NCBI RefSeq assembly: GCF_018919485.1
Contig: NZ_JAHLMU010000001.1
Coordinates: forward strand, 1,113,373-1,177,372
Direction: 5' to 3'
Source of the DNA: Psychrobacter sp. TAE2020
Lineage (GTDB): Bacteria > Pseudomonadota > Gammaproteobacteria > Pseudomonadales > Moraxellaceae
DNA: 64,000 nt
Below are positions 10,093 through 20,061 of the stretch, piece by piece. The position numbers and the translations under genes are program-made. The notes under the pieces were generated by a model. It searched no databases, was not told the DNA's origin, and saw only the letters and a program-made list of their open reading frames with translations. Every line of letters begins with the position of its first letter. The first letter of the stretch is position 1.

Positions 10093-10508
10093 TTAGGTGC
10101 TGACTCTATAACGATCAGCCCTACCAGCTTAAGGCCGTTCTATTATTTGAATAATCAAACTTCAATAAGCTCAGAATATTTACAAGCTAAATTTTCTGAG
10201 TTTATCAAATCAATAGCTCTGCTCAGCTCTAACTCGTTTTTATAACGCAGCCATTCATTTTTTCTTCCTTCAAGCTTATCTACCCAACCCCAAATGGGTT
10301 GAATCCACTCCTCTTACAATACTTTTCCTTCTTTATTAGTGATTTATTCTGACCTTTTTTATGATTATCGTTATACTGTCTGAACTTGGCTAAAGCATGC
10401 TAGATAGCTAATTAACAACTCTAAGAATCAGCGCTTTATATCCATTAAATATTTGTATATAAGCCCTATCTAAGCAGCCCTGCTATTATTCTATTTTTGG
10501 AAAATCCA
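10093..10508. other. gap between dppF and the HAD gene
   Basis: No intact gene. A minus-strand frame at 10155-10313 has protein-like composition but no start (separate entry). A 6-bp hairpin at 10285-10301 lacks a T-run. The HAD gene promoter probably lies near 10360-10480. Confidence 0.5.
10155..10313 (-). pseudogene. possible short coding remnant
   Basis: On the minus strand a 52-codon open stretch ends at TGA (10155-10157) and encodes a charged, tryptophan-containing sequence with segments such as WGWVDKLEGRKNEWLRYK. It has no usable start codon and is preceded by a TAA. Composition looks like the C-terminus of a real protein, but an open stretch of this length can occur by chance. Family not recognised. 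Confidence 0.25.
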
Positions 10509-11360
10509 ATGACCTTCCCATTTTTCCAACCTAGTGCAAACCTCATCAAACCTTACGCTCTAATGGATTTGGACGATACTCTATTTCAGACCCAGCGTAA
10601 AATTGACGCTTGGGATTTAGCGACCGGTGAAGCTGAAAACTTAATTTGCGCCAGCGTAAATAAACAAGGCGAGCCATTAAGCTTTATGACCCAGCGCCAA
10701 GCGGCGTTTTTTAGCTGGCTGCTTGTTAGCACTGAATTGATAGTAGTCACTGCTCGTGATAGATCGGAGATACAACGAGTCAAACTGCCTTTTGACAGTT
10801 GGCAAGTATTGACTCATGGCGCGATAATACTAAGCCCAGATAATAAATTACTGGCGGCTTGGCAACAGCATATGTATCAGCAGCTTGCACCACTACAAGA
10901 TAAGCTCAACCAACTAAGCGAAGTGTTTGCTAATCACAGTAAAGGGGCTAACAGTCAGTTAGTGTTTACGCCGCATAGCGATACTTTTGATAGTGGCAAG
11001 ATTAGTTATAATGGTGCTAATAAGCGCAAGTTAACCATTTATTTAGCTATTAAACATGCGCAAAAAGACCATCAAGTATTAGTAGATTTGGCCGATAAAT
11101 TACCGTTATTAATACGGGATTTTGATCAGCACTTTTATGTGCACGTAAATGCTAATAACTTAGCGATACTCCCGCATGTTATTCATAAACGTCATGCGGT
11201 GCAGTTCCTGCTAGAACACCATTTAGACAGTCAGCGTCCCAGTTTTGGCTTTGGTGATAGTTTGGCAGATCTACCATTTCTGCAATTACTAGACTGGTAC
11301 GGTATGCCCAACCATGGGCAGCTACATTCAGAGCTACAATCAGCATCAACCTCTCGATAA
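10509..11360 (+). CDS. HAD-superfamily phosphatase of the Ter-type module
   Basis: The HAD motif I is MDLDDTLF (the nucleophile Asp and the Asp two residues on), and motif IV is FGFGDSLADLPFL. The rest matches the Cof-like or sucrose-phosphatase-like HAD layout with a cap between. The ATG at 10509 has GGAA 7 bases upstream; a TTG at 10497 would add four residues. In Ter-linked loci a HAD enzyme of this type accompanies the TRSP and StiP phosphoribosyltransferases and is thought to dephosphorylate the nucleotide-like product. StiP starts 17 bases later, so the two are probably co-transcribed. Confidence 0.85.
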   Translation: MTFPFFQPSANLIKPYALMDLDDTLFQTQRKIDAWDLATGEAENLICASVNKQGEPLSFMTQRQAAFFSWLLVSTELIVVTARDRSEIQRVKLPFDSWQVLTHGAIILSPDNKLLAAWQQHMYQQLAPLQDKLNQLSEVFANHSKGANSQLVFTPHSDTFDSGKISYNGANKRKLTIYLAIKHAQKDHQVLVDLADKLPLLIRDFDQHFYVHVNANNLAILPHVIHKRHAVQFLLEHHLDSQRPSFGFGDSLADLPFLQLLDWYGMPNHGQLHSELQSASTSR

Positions 11361-11377
11361 CAGGCGTGGCCATCATA

Positions 11378-12586
11378 ATGAATAAAGATAACCCTGCTAT
11401 CTCTCCAGTGGATCAAGCTACAAAAATAGCTCAGTTAGCTCGTTATGGCTCAGGCAGTTATCTTGCCAGCGATGTCATTGTCCTGTTAGATATCGTCAAT
11501 AAAGAAGCCATTGCCGATGTGCCAGTCAGCCAAAAAGAAGCCTTAATTCAAAACGGTCAACGTCATTACTCAGATATGTTAACTTTAGAGAGCGCTCCGA
11601 CTGCGATGCACGAGCAGTTATACGCTCAAGCATTGACTCAAGGCACCCAGCGCACTGCTACTGATATCGCCAACTTAGCCTATTCTTTACATAATATTTT
11701 TTATCAAAGCGTCACTGCTAAAACCCCGTTAGTTTTAATCAGTTTAGTGCGTGCCGGCTTGCCAGTAGGGGTGTTATTACAACGTGCTTTAGCCGACGCT
11801 AATAGTGCTTACAATCTGCCTAGTGTGCATTATGGTATTAGTATCATTCGTGATCGTGGCCTTGATCCTGTAGCCCTAAAAAGGTTGCTGGAGGCTTATC
11901 CGAATAGTCCTATAGTATTTGTCGATGGCTGGACTGGTAAAGGGGCTATCTATCAAGAGCTAGCGAGTAGCCTCGCGTCATTTAATCACTCTACTGATAT
12001 GAATTTTGCTAACTTTTTTCATCAAGGGCTAAGTGTTGTGCCGCTGTTAACCCTTGCTGATCCTGCTGGTGTGGCTTGGCTAGCAGCCAGTACCGACGAC
12101 TGGTTAATTCCCTCAGGGCTGTTAAATAGTACCGTGTCAGGGCTTATATCACGTAGCTTATATACTGAGCCACAATACGGGCTACATCGCAGTATATTTT
12201 ATGATAACTTAGGAGAAGTTGATCATAGTCTAGCTTTCATTGATCATATTGACACGGCAAGACAACAGCTGACGGCATTACCAGTGGCTTTAGCCACCTT
12301 TGGACAGCCACGCTATAAGACCGCAGCATTAATTGATGAGCTGGCAGTACACTATAACATTAGCAATCGCAATCGTATTAAACCGACTATTGCCGAGGCA
12401 ACAAGAGCGATATTGCGCCGTGATCCTGAGTGTGTTTTGCTAGCGACAGCCAACCATCCCGATACTTTATTATTAAGACATTTATGTGCTCAGCGAGATA
12501 TTAATATTGAGGTATTAGGTGTTAAAATACTTCCTTATCAAGCCATTACCTTAATCAAGCAACGTAATACAACCGCAGATAATTAG
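11378..12586 (+). CDS. StiP-family phosphoribosyltransferase with PELOTA domain
   Basis: About 402 residues from the ATG at 11378 (a GTG at 11366 is an alternative). It matches the family labelled 'cysteine protease StiP', which comparative work reinterpreted as a phosphoribosyltransferase. The N-terminal part has the pattern LVLISLVRAGLPVGVLLQRA, and IVFVDGWTGKGA occupies the PRPP-loop position. The C-terminal ~80 residues form a PELOTA-like RNA-binding fold (RDPECVLLATANHPD, LPYQAITLI). It follows the HAD gene by 17 bases and precedes the lyase gene by 99. The protease name is probably misleading. The chemistry is unproven. Confidence 0.85.
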   Translation: MNKDNPAISPVDQATKIAQLARYGSGSYLASDVIVLLDIVNKEAIADVPVSQKEALIQNGQRHYSDMLTLESAPTAMHEQLYAQALTQGTQRTATDIANLAYSLHNIFYQSVTAKTPLVLISLVRAGLPVGVLLQRALADANSAYNLPSVHYGISIIRDRGLDPVALKRLLEAYPNSPIVFVDGWTGKGAIYQELASSLASFNHSTDMNFANFFHQGLSVVPLLTLADPAGVAWLAASTDDWLIPSGLLNSTVSGLISRSLYTEPQYGLHRSIFYDNLGEVDHSLAFIDHIDTARQQLTALPVALATFGQPRYKTAALIDELAVHYNISNRNRIKPTIAEATRAILRRDPECVLLATANHPDTLLLRHLCAQRDINIEVLGVKILPYQAITLIKQRNTTADN

Positions 12587-12685
12587 TAGTTTAAATCACT
12601 ATTTTAAACCTACTATTTATAGTATTGCTATGGTCAAGATCTGTTAATTATATTCACTCCTTTATCACTATTTACGACGTTAATT

Positions 12686-13762
12686 ATGCCCGATATGACA
12701 ACAAACGAGTCCAGCCTTTATAATTACACTCAGTCTTATGCCAACCTCATTACCGATCGGCATGCGCTGGTTAAGCCGCACACCCATCATCCTTACCAGT
12801 TGGGTGCTAGTCTCTACATGCCTGCTACGCGACAAGATATCTGGCAAGTTATCAAGCGTGATAAACTCTCGACGATCAACAGTATTATTATCTGTTTAGA
12901 AGATGCGGTTAGTCATAGCGACATAGAGTTAGCATTGATACGCTTACAAGCGCTGTTAGATACCTGGGCGGCGCATGTTGATATGATCAATGAGCCTTCA
13001 AGACAAGCTGTTGATCAAATAGAGCCGCAATCAAAGCAGCCTACCCGACCCTTAGTATTCGTGCGTCCACGCAACCCAATGATGCTACAGAAACTAGCAG
13101 ATTTTAGGCATATTGGATTGCTCGATGGGTTTGTATTACCTAAAGTCGATATGTATAGCCTATCTAATTGGCGTATGGCTTGTCAAAATCTAGATACCGA
13201 CCAACTATTGATGCCGACTCTAGAGACCGCTGCTCTATTTGATCCGCATCACAACCAAGAGTTGGCTATCGGTTTTAAAGAAGCCTTTAGTCAGCCGGTA
13301 TTTGCCTTACGTATCGGTGGTAACGACTTATTTGCAGCCCTACGTTTGCGCCGGCCAAAGAACAGTATCATCTATGATACTCCGATTGGTACTTTAGCTT
13401 ATCAGCTGCTCGGCTGTTTTGTGCCTCATGGGTTTTATCTGTCAGCGCCAGTCTTTGAGTACTTAGACCAGCCGACACTATTTATGCAAGAGTTAACTCG
13501 TGACGTGGGCTTAGGGTTAGTCGGCAAAACTGTTATTCATCCTAGCCAAATTGCTCTAGTGCAGCAAGCCTACTGCGTGCCTGCCAGCATGTTAGATGAA
13601 GCGCAAGCCATACTCCATAGCGAGGCCAAAGCGGTATTTAAATATAATAATACTATGCTAGAGCCAGCGACTCATCGTGCGTGGGCGACTGAAGTAGTCA
13701 ATCGCGCTGAAGTTTTTGGTACTATTAATGATGGTAATAGTGACTATAAGCCCTTGCTGTAA
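12686..13762 (+). CDS. HpcH/HpaI-type aldolase/citrate-lyase-like protein of the Ter-type module
   Basis: The 358-residue TIM-barrel protein carries LGASLYMPATR near the N-terminus, IIICLEDAV as the metal-binding acidic motif (Glu), and VLPKVDM and LRIGGNDLFA further on. These are features of the citrate-lyase beta/HpcH family. In Ter-linked biosynthetic modules this barrel enzyme accompanies the two phosphoribosyltransferases and the HAD phosphatase. It ends in a strong terminator, marking the end of the transcription unit. The actual substrate is unknown; carbon-carbon lyase or aldolase chemistry is inferred. Confidence 0.85.
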   Translation: MPDMTTNESSLYNYTQSYANLITDRHALVKPHTHHPYQLGASLYMPATRQDIWQVIKRDKLSTINSIIICLEDAVSHSDIELALIRLQALLDTWAAHVDMINEPSRQAVDQIEPQSKQPTRPLVFVRPRNPMMLQKLADFRHIGLLDGFVLPKVDMYSLSNWRMACQNLDTDQLLMPTLETAALFDPHHNQELAIGFKEAFSQPVFALRIGGNDLFAALRLRRPKNSIIYDTPIGTLAYQLLGCFVPHGFYLSAPVFEYLDQPTLFMQELTRDVGLGLVGKTVIHPSQIALVQQAYCVPASMLDEAQAILHSEAKAVFKYNNTMLEPATHRAWATEVVNRAEVFGTINDGNSDYKPLL

Positions 13763-13787
13763 GCGTATGATATAAGCCTTAAATAAC

Positions 13788-13824
13788 AAAAAAGCCGTTA
13801 TTATAAATTTGATAACGGCTTTTT
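13788..13824 (+). terminator. Rho-independent terminator after the lyase gene
   Basis: A perfect stem of about 13 bp with AAAAAGCCGTTAT on the left and ATAACGGCTTTTT on the right, followed by AATAG. Because both sides carry A/T runs it may also act on the opposing hydrolase transcript. Confidence 0.88.
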
Positions 13825-13866
13825 AATAGCTAATTTATAAGCTAATTTCTAGCCTAGCTTCTACCA

Positions 13867-14679
13867 CTAAAGGCAGCTACCCAAGAATTTGCTAATTAGA
13901 TTATTCACTTGTTGAGGTTGTTCTACAGTCGCCGTATGCCCAGCACCTTTTACAACAGCCAGCTTTGACCCTGCTATAGCAAAATGTATACGCTCAGCTT
14001 TAGGATAAGGGGTCGCCATATCTTCATCACCGACTATAATGAGCGTTGGTGTATTAATCTCATCCAGCTGCTGATAAACACCTGCACGCTCAATCACCCC
14101 TTTGGTGGCTTTAGTTGCGCCAACCTTATGATTGCCCTCTAGCATTTTTTGCCATTGTTTATATTCCGCCCGACGTGATTTATCTGTCAAAAAAGTGCTG
14201 CCAAACATAATAGGCATTATCTTTTTGCTGACACGTTTCATACCTAACCAGCGAATAGCAGTTATTAACTTACCGTATTTAGGGATATTATCAGGGTCTT
14301 CAGCATCACCCGAGGTCTCTAATAGAATTAGTGATAATAAGCGCTCAGGATGAGTAATAGCGATACGCTGGCCTACAAATCCGCCCATTGATAAACCAAC
14401 GAAATTGCACTTCTCTATGGTCAACGCATCCATCAAGGCAATTATATCCTCAGTTAGCGAGTCCATATCATAGCCGTCTTTGGTAATCTGCGACTGACCT
14501 TGGCCACGGAAGTCAAAAGCAATACAACGATAGTTCTTTTTAAAATAGGCAACTTGCTCGTCATACATTCGCGTACTCCACAGTAGTCCATGGGCGAATA
14601 TTATGACAGGCTTATGCAGCTCTTCAGGCGCGCTATCTTCATAATATATATTGGCATTATTAAGCTGAATATGAGGCAT
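13867..14679 (-). CDS. alpha/beta hydrolase
   Basis: A typical alpha/beta hydrolase of about 270 residues. Nucleophile elbow GLSMGG (Ser near residue 97), oxyanion-hole HGLLWS, FDFRGQGQS, acid in IIVGDEDMATP and base His in GAGHTATVEQP give the complete catalytic triad. It resembles the 3-oxoadipate enol-lactonase/esterase group, but the substrate cannot be told. The ATG at 14679 has AGGA with 7-base spacing; a GTG at 14685 is less likely. It is transcribed alone, toward the lyase terminator. Confidence 0.88.
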   Translation of the reverse strand: MPHIQLNNANIYYEDSAPEELHKPVIIFAHGLLWSTRMYDEQVAYFKKNYRCIAFDFRGQGQSQITKDGYDMDSLTEDIIALMDALTIEKCNFVGLSMGGFVGQRIAITHPERLLSLILLETSGDAEDPDNIPKYGKLITAIRWLGMKRVSKKIMPIMFGSTFLTDKSRRAEYKQWQKMLEGNHKVGATKATKGVIERAGVYQQLDEINTPTLIIVGDEDMATPYPKAERIHFAIAGSKLAVVKGAGHTATVEQPQQVNNLISKFLGSCL

Positions 14680-15180
14680 AACCACTTCCTTGTAGGCAAT
14701 GATAACTTTAATAAATTAGATTGATTTACTAACTAACTTCTAAAGCCAGCTGGTCGGTTAATATAGTCAATCCTATTTAGAACTAATAAATCGCTAGTCA
14801 CTGATATAAATTTTCTGGCTAAAAGCCATGATATAACTGAGGCAGGCGCAAACTTATACCAGTGACTCTGTAGCAAATCTTTAGTGGACTGACTATAAAC
14901 TAAATTTCAATGTTTTTATCATAGAATATAATCCATTGATTTAATAGTATTATTGCTTAGCCATTAGGATAACTAAACTTATAGCCTCAGTCTTTACAAA
15001 CGGATTTTTGGCATTAACCCCTAATTGTACAAAAATTTGTCTGCAATGAAGCCACTTATAAGACCTGAATCTATGCATAGTCTGAACGCTCATAGAACCT
15101 GCTTTTATAAACCATCCAAACTGCTATAGTAATGAGCATCTAATGATTTATTACCGCAAACTAAAATAAGGATAAAACCT
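14680..15180. other. divergent promoter region
   Basis: About 500 AT-rich bases separate the hydrolase and crotonase genes, which point away from each other. I see no gene, RNA or convincing repeat here. Confidence 0.5.
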
Positions 15181-15978
15181 ATGTCGCAGCCTTCAGTTAA
15201 TTATCAAGTTAACGATCATATCGCCACTATTACTATGAATGATCCAAAGACTTTAAATGCTTTTAGTACCACCCTTAAGAACGCTATGATGGAGGCACTT
15301 AATAAGGCCGATACTGATGAGCAAGTACGAGTAATTGTATTGCAAGGTGCTGGTAATAACTTCTCAAGTGGTGGGCATATTGGGGAGATGTTAGAAAATG
15401 GTATGGAAGGTGATGCTCTAGCGGATAAGCTTAACTTTATGGTGGGCGAAGTTGCTGAAATTAGTTTGAAACTGCGCGCTATCCATAAGCCGATTATTGC
15501 CCAGTTAGAAGGCGCTGTAGCCGGTGCTGGGATGAACTTAGCGCTGACTTGTGACTTCCGTATCGCCGCTGACAATGCCAAATTTGTGCAAGCTTTTGTC
15601 AATATTGGCTTAGTGCCCGACGCTGGTGGTGTCTACTTATTGAATCAGCTAATTGGAGTGGCAAAAACCACTGAGATGGTAATGCTTGGGGATAAGCTCA
15701 CTAGCGATGATATGGCGCGTCTAAACTTAGTAAATAATGTGGTCAGTAGCGACGAGTTAGAAGCAACGACACTAGCATTAGCAACTCGCTTGAGTAACCT
15801 GCCTGGCAAAGCCTTGGCATCAATGAAGCATATGATTAATACTCACAGCTTTATGGGTTTGAATGAAGCACTAGATATGGAAGTTGATCAGCAAACTATG
15901 CTAGCAAAAACGGATGACTTTAAAGAAGGCATCAGCGCATTTATGGAGAAGCGTAAGCCGATTTATATGGGAAAATAA
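15181..15978 (+). CDS. enoyl-CoA hydratase/isomerase (crotonase) family protein
   Basis: A 265-residue crotonase with the oxyanion-hole segments NNFSSGGHI and GAVAGAGMNLA and the family block CDFRIAADNAKF. The second catalytic position shows VPDAGGVYLL: an Asp where classical hydratases have Glu, as in PaaG-type ring-epoxide isomerases and some enoyl-CoA isomerases. An isomerase role in aromatic or fatty acyl-CoA breakdown is therefore as likely as hydration. No other pathway genes are adjacent. AAGGAT lies upstream at good spacing. Confidence 0.88.
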   Translation: MSQPSVNYQVNDHIATITMNDPKTLNAFSTTLKNAMMEALNKADTDEQVRVIVLQGAGNNFSSGGHIGEMLENGMEGDALADKLNFMVGEVAEISLKLRAIHKPIIAQLEGAVAGAGMNLALTCDFRIAADNAKFVQAFVNIGLVPDAGGVYLLNQLIGVAKTTEMVMLGDKLTSDDMARLNLVNNVVSSDELEATTLALATRLSNLPGKALASMKHMINTHSFMGLNEALDMEVDQQTMLAKTDDFKEGISAFMEKRKPIYMGK

Positions 15979-16012
15979 AAACTGATAACACTGCTCTATT
16001 CCATATAATTAG

Positions 16013-16040
16013 AAAGGCTGTCAATGTGCAGTCTTTATTT
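16013..16040 (+). terminator. possible weak terminator after the crotonase gene
   Basis: AAAGGCTG pairs with CAGTCTTT (one G-T pair) over an 8-base loop, followed by ATTT. Stem is short and the T-run is poor. Confidence 0.35.
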
Positions 16041-16086
16041 GAATAAGCTATATAATCAAAAGTATAGGTATTAATATAGTTACTTA

Positions 16087-16530
16087 TTAAGAAGCAGAAG
16101 CGTTTTTATAGTGATGCGGTAAGGTAAATATTTTGTCAAAACCCAAGGTAAATAGGAAAGTGTAAACTAAGAAAAATAGCAGTAACGCAGCTTCCATTAT
16201 AAAGGCTTTGATGAAACCAACATCGTACCAAATCATATATAACGGCAGACAAATCAAAACCAAGCCGCCCTCAAAACCTATCGCATGGGCACTGCGTATC
16301 AATAGTGTACGCTGTGTTACTTGCTTACGACGTTCCCAATTTTCAAACCCCGTATTGTAAATAAAGTTCCAAATTACTGCCGCCAACGATACCATTACAG
16401 CAACAGGTAGTGATTCTGATGCGTCACTACCACTTAAGTACATCAGTACAAAAGTAGATGAGATAATAGCAATGATTTCAAAAACAGTCACATAGACCAA
16501 ACGCCGTTTGATGGGGGATAAAGTAATCAA
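16087..16530 (-). CDS. PACE-family efflux transporter (AceI-like)
   Basis: A small four-helix membrane protein of the proteobacterial antimicrobial compound efflux family. Each half begins with the family pattern: RLVYVTVFEIIAI in the first and RSAHAIGFEGGL in the second. NTGFENWERR closes the first half. The family is ~140-150 residues. The TTG at 16530 has GGAG 6 bases upstream and gives 147 residues; an ATG at 16557 and longer starts exist but add non-family sequence. Known members export chlorhexidine and short diamines; the substrate here is unknown. Confidence 0.85.
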   Translation of the reverse strand: MITLSPIKRRLVYVTVFEIIAIISSTFVLMYLSGSDASESLPVAVMVSLAAVIWNFIYNTGFENWERRKQVTQRTLLIRSAHAIGFEGGLVLICLPLYMIWYDVGFIKAFIMEAALLLFFLVYTFLFTLGFDKIFTLPHHYKNASAS

Positions 16531-16760
16531 CCAAGACTCCAAAGCACATAGATGCATAATAAAGTATCGGTCCGTCCCGAAAAAAGTTAGAAAAAAAGGT
16601 AAGCAAAGTGCAGAGCCACGGTTTCCGCCTGCTAATCTATTATACATGGAAGTAGGCATATCAGACACCCACTCTTTTGGGTTACCTTGAACAAAAAACC
16701 CCGCATCATAAAGATACAGGGTCTTGTATTTAACTAGCGAAGAAATGTTTACATTAAAGC

Positions 16761-19364
16761 TTAGCTCAATTGAGCAACGCTAATTTTATTAGCTTCTTCG
16801 GTGTACTCTGACATACGATCGAAATTCATGTATTTATACACTTCATCGCCCATGCTGTTTAGCATACCAGCATATTGCTGATATTCGTCATTAGTTGGTA
16901 GTTTACCTAATACCGCAGCGACCGCAGCTACTTCAGCAGAAGCTAGATAGACGTTAGCACCTTGACCTAAACGGTTCGGGAAGTTACGGGTTGAAGTCGA
17001 AACTGCTGTAGAGTTTGGTGCGATACGTGCTTGGTTACCCATACATAGTGAACAACCTGGCATCTCAGTACGAGCACCGGCTTGCGCATAAATATTGTAA
17101 TAACCTTCTTCCATCAACTGACGCGCATCCATCTTAGTAGGTGGCGCGATCCATAGACGAGTTTTCAAGCTGCCTGCTGGGACGTCTTGTAGCAGTTTAC
17201 CGGCAGCACGGAAATGACCGATGTTAGTCATACATGAACCAATGAACACTTCATCAATAGTATCACCCGCGACATCACCTAAAGTCTTAGCGTCATCTGG
17301 ATCATTCGGACAACAAAGAATTGGCTCTTTGATCTCACTCATGTCGATAACCATATCGATGGTATATTCGGCATCCGCGTCTGCACGCATTAGGCTTGGA
17401 TTAGCTAGCCACTCTTGCATACCTTCGACACGACGGCTAATAGTACGCGCATCACCATAACCCTCACTAATCATCCATTTCAGCAACGTCACGTTCGAGT
17501 TCAAATATTCAGTGATTGACTCTTCAGACAAGGCAATAGTACAACCGGCTGCACTACGTTCCGCTGAGGCATCTGATAATTCAAATGCTTGCTCGAGAGT
17601 CAAATCTTCTAGACCTTCGATCTCAAGAATACGACCATTGAACTCGTTGATTTTACCTTTCTTATCGACAGTCAATAAGCCATCTTTGATCGCTTGATAC
17701 GGGATCGCATGTACTAAGTCGCGTAAAGTGATACCAGCTTGACGCTCACCAACGAAACGAACACGGACTGACTCAGGCATATCAAGTGGCATCACACCCG
17801 TTGCGGCAGCGAATGCTACTAGACCCGAACCAGCTGGGAATGAAATACCCATTGGAAAACGGGTATGCGAGTCACCACCAGTACCAACCGTATCTGGAAG
17901 CAACATACGGTTTAACCATGAGTGAATAATACCATCGCCTGGACGTAAGCTTACGCCGCCACGGTTCATGATGAAGTCAGGTAGCGTATGCTGAGTTTCT
18001 ACATCGACCGGCTTCGGATAAGCGGCGGTGTGACAAAAAGACTGCAATACTAGATCGGCTTGGAAACCTAAACAAGCTAAGTCTTTTAGCTCATCACGAG
18101 TCATCGGACCAGTAGTATCTTGGCTACCGACAGTAGTCATCTTTGGTTCACAGTACATGCCAGGGCGAACGCCTGCTAAACCACAAGCTTTACCAACCAT
18201 TTTTTGCGCAAGCGTATAGCCTTTACCAGTCTCAACTGGCTCAACTGGCTTAGCAAATACATCTGAATGTCCAAGACCCATATATTCACGAGCACGATTG
18301 GTTAAACCACGACCAACGATTAGTGGAATACGGCCACCAGCACGTACTTCATCAAGCAGTGTTGCTGAATTTAGCTTGAAGGTAGACAGCACTTCGTCAG
18401 AGTCATGTTTAGTGATTTTGCCATCATAAGGATAGATGTCGAACACATCGCCCATCTCTAAATTATTGACATCAACGCCATCGATAGGCAGAGCGCCTGA
18501 ATCTTCCATAGTGTTAAAGAAGATAGGAGCAATATTATTACCTAATACTAGACCCCCGCCACGCTTGTTGGGAACGTTCGGGATATCGTCACCCATCAGC
18601 CATAGTACAGAATTAGTCGCTGATTTACGGCTAGAGCCAGTACCGACTACATCGCCAACATAGGCAAGTTGATGGCCTTTTTCTTTTAGCGAAGCAATCT
18701 GCTTCATCGAACCAACAACGCCCTCTTCATCAGCAACGATACCGTCGCGAGAGTTTTTGTGCATGGCTAGTGAATGTAGTGGGATATCAGGACGGCTCCA
18801 CGCATCTTGCGCCGGAGATAAGTCATCAGTGTTCGTTTCGCCACTGACTTTAAAAGTAGTATAAGTTGATTTTTTTGGTACTTCTGCACGGTTTAAGAAC
18901 CATTCAGCATCAGCCCAAGACTGTACGACTTCTTTAGCAATAGTATTGCCTGCTTCCGCTTTTTCAGTCACGTCATGGAAGGCGTCAAACACTAGCAAAG
19001 TTTTCTTTAGAGCTTCAGCAGCGTCTTGCGCCAATTCTTTATCATCTAAAGCAGCAACTAGGGGTTGGACGTTATAACCCCCTTGCATAGTACCTAAGAT
19101 TTGTACTGCTTTTTGCTTGCTGACTAATGAAGACTCAGCTTCACCTTTTACGATAGCGGCTAAAAAAGCAGCTTTAACATAAGCGGCTTGGTCAACACCA
19201 GGAGGAATACGGTTTTCTAACAAGTTCATTAAGAACTCACCTTCGCCTGCAGGTGGGGTTTTAAGTAATTCAACCAAATCTACTACTTGTTGCTCACTAA
19301 GGGGTAAAGGTGCAATTCCTAGCTCGGCACGTTCTGCGACATGTTTACGATAAGCTTGTAACAC
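16761..19364 (-). CDS. acnB: aconitate hydratase B
   Basis: Interconverts citrate and isocitrate in the TCA cycle. It is collinear with E. coli AcnB over its full length (~867 residues): N-terminal HEAT-like domain ([16 protein letters not shown]), swivel domain ([15 protein letters not shown]), then the catalytic domains with the 4Fe-4S cysteines in [10 protein letters not shown] and [17 protein letters not shown] at 19364 gives MLQAYRKHV, matching the E. coli start MLEEYRKHV, with GAGG 9 bases upstream. An ATG at 19382 would add six residues with no ribosome site. It is monocistronic. Confidence 0.96.
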   Translation of the reverse strand: MLQAYRKHVAERAELGIAPLPLSEQQVVDLVELLKTPPAGEGEFLMNLLENRIPPGVDQAAYVKAAFLAAIVKGEAESSLVSKQKAVQILGTMQGGYNVQPLVAALDDKELAQDAAEALKKTLLVFDAFHDVTEKAEAGNTIAKEVVQSWADAEWFLNRAEVPKKSTYTTFKVSGETNTDDLSPAQDAWSRPDIPLHSLAMHKNSRDGIVADEEGVVGSMKQIASLKEKGHQLAYVGDVVGTGSSRKSATNSVLWLMGDDIPNVPNKRGGGLVLGNNIAPIFFNTMEDSGALPIDGVDVNNLEMGDVFDIYPYDGKITKHDSDEVLSTFKLNSATLLDEVRAGGRIPLIVGRGLTNRAREYMGLGHSDVFAKPVEPVETGKGYTLAQKMVGKACGLAGVRPGMYCEPKMTTVGSQDTTGPMTRDELKDLACLGFQADLVLQSFCHTAAYPKPVDVETQHTLPDFIMNRGGVSLRPGDGIIHSWLNRMLLPDTVGTGGDSHTRFPMGISFPAGSGLVAFAAATGVMPLDMPESVRVRFVGERQAGITLRDLVHAIPYQAIKDGLLTVDKKGKINEFNGRILEIEGLEDLTLEQAFELSDASAERSAAGCTIALSEESITEYLNSNVTLLKWMISEGYGDARTISRRVEGMQEWLANPSLMRADADAEYTIDMVIDMSEIKEPILCCPNDPDDAKTLGDVAGDTIDEVFIGSCMTNIGHFRAAGKLLQDVPAGSLKTRLWIAPPTKMDARQLMEEGYYNIYAQAGARTEMPGCSLCMGNQARIAPNSTAVSTSTRNFPNRLGQGANVYLASAEVAAVAAVLGKLPTNDEYQQYAGMLNSMGDEVYKYMNFDRMSEYTEEANKISVAQLS

Positions 19365-19652
19365 AATAGTCATCCTCGTCATTAATTATCAGCGCAGCAC
19401 GTGGGTAGTCAGAATGACTGCCTGCGCCGGTACGCTAAATGGGATATTTATGGCTGTTAATATAGCGTAAAACGTCCAAAATGTTAATGACCAAAGCGTA
19501 AACAGCTAGGTATAGCCAACATTTATTAGCGAAATGGGAGGTATTTTCTACTATGGATAGCTTTTAATAAACTTTAGGTTATAAATAGTGATAAATAGAA
19601 CCAATATAGATGTTAAGTTAATTTTGCCGTGTTTTTTGCCAGCATTTCTGTT

Positions 19653-19687
19653 AGATTAAAGCCTACGCCTATGGCGCACTTTAATCT
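19653..19687. repeat. inverted repeat in the acnB-lipA gap
   Basis: AGATTAAAG (19653-19661) is perfectly complementary to CTTTAATCT (19679-19687); the loop itself can form GCC/GGC pairs. There is no T-run, so an operator or structured RNA is more likely than a terminator. Confidence 0.4.
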
Positions 19688-19999
19688 CGATGGTTGTCAC
19701 TCAAGTCGCTTATATTCAATATAGTAATTCTTTAGCATTATCCTTATAACCACTCGCTTCCACGTCTGTATCTCAGAGTCATAAATGAGTACAACTGAGC
19801 GCGGCATTCCGACTAAATCTTATAACCCATTGATAGCTATTTATTATAGTATCTAAATACTATCTAAACCGTATCTAAGTTTATTTTTCATCTATTCTGT
19901 CACGATACAAAGATGATAAAAATAGTTATTTTTGCTATAATTGGGTCATTCAAAACACTCGCTATTAATGAATAATCACTGTCGTCAAATAATAAATTA

Positions 20000-20051
20000 A
20001 ACCCTTATCCTGTAACAATTTGGATTACGAAGGTTTAGGATCATAAGGGTT
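20000..20051 (+). promoter_or_regulatory. inverted repeat in the lipA leader
   Basis: AACCCTTAT (20000-20008) pairs with ATAAGGGTT (20043-20051), and the right arm ends just before the ribosome site AGGAAG. If transcribed, the hairpin would hold the translation start close to a stem, so it could tune lipA translation. Confidence 0.4.
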
Positions 20052-20061
20052 AGGAAGAACT

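Larger units (their letters stand above)
19365..20061. other. ~700-base divergent promoter region between acnB and lipA
   Basis: No gene is supported. It contains a 9-bp inverted repeat at 19653-19687 and a second one close to lipA at 20000-20051 (separate entries). Promoters for both flanking genes must lie here. Confidence 0.5.

Noticed and set aside
10285-10301. Hairpin CAACCC/GGGTTG as terminator after dppF
   Set aside because: Only 6 bp, no T-run on either side.
11378-12586. StiP protein as a cysteine protease
   Set aside because: No protease catalytic motif is visible; the phosphoribosyltransferase plus PELOTA reading fits the residues and neighbours better.
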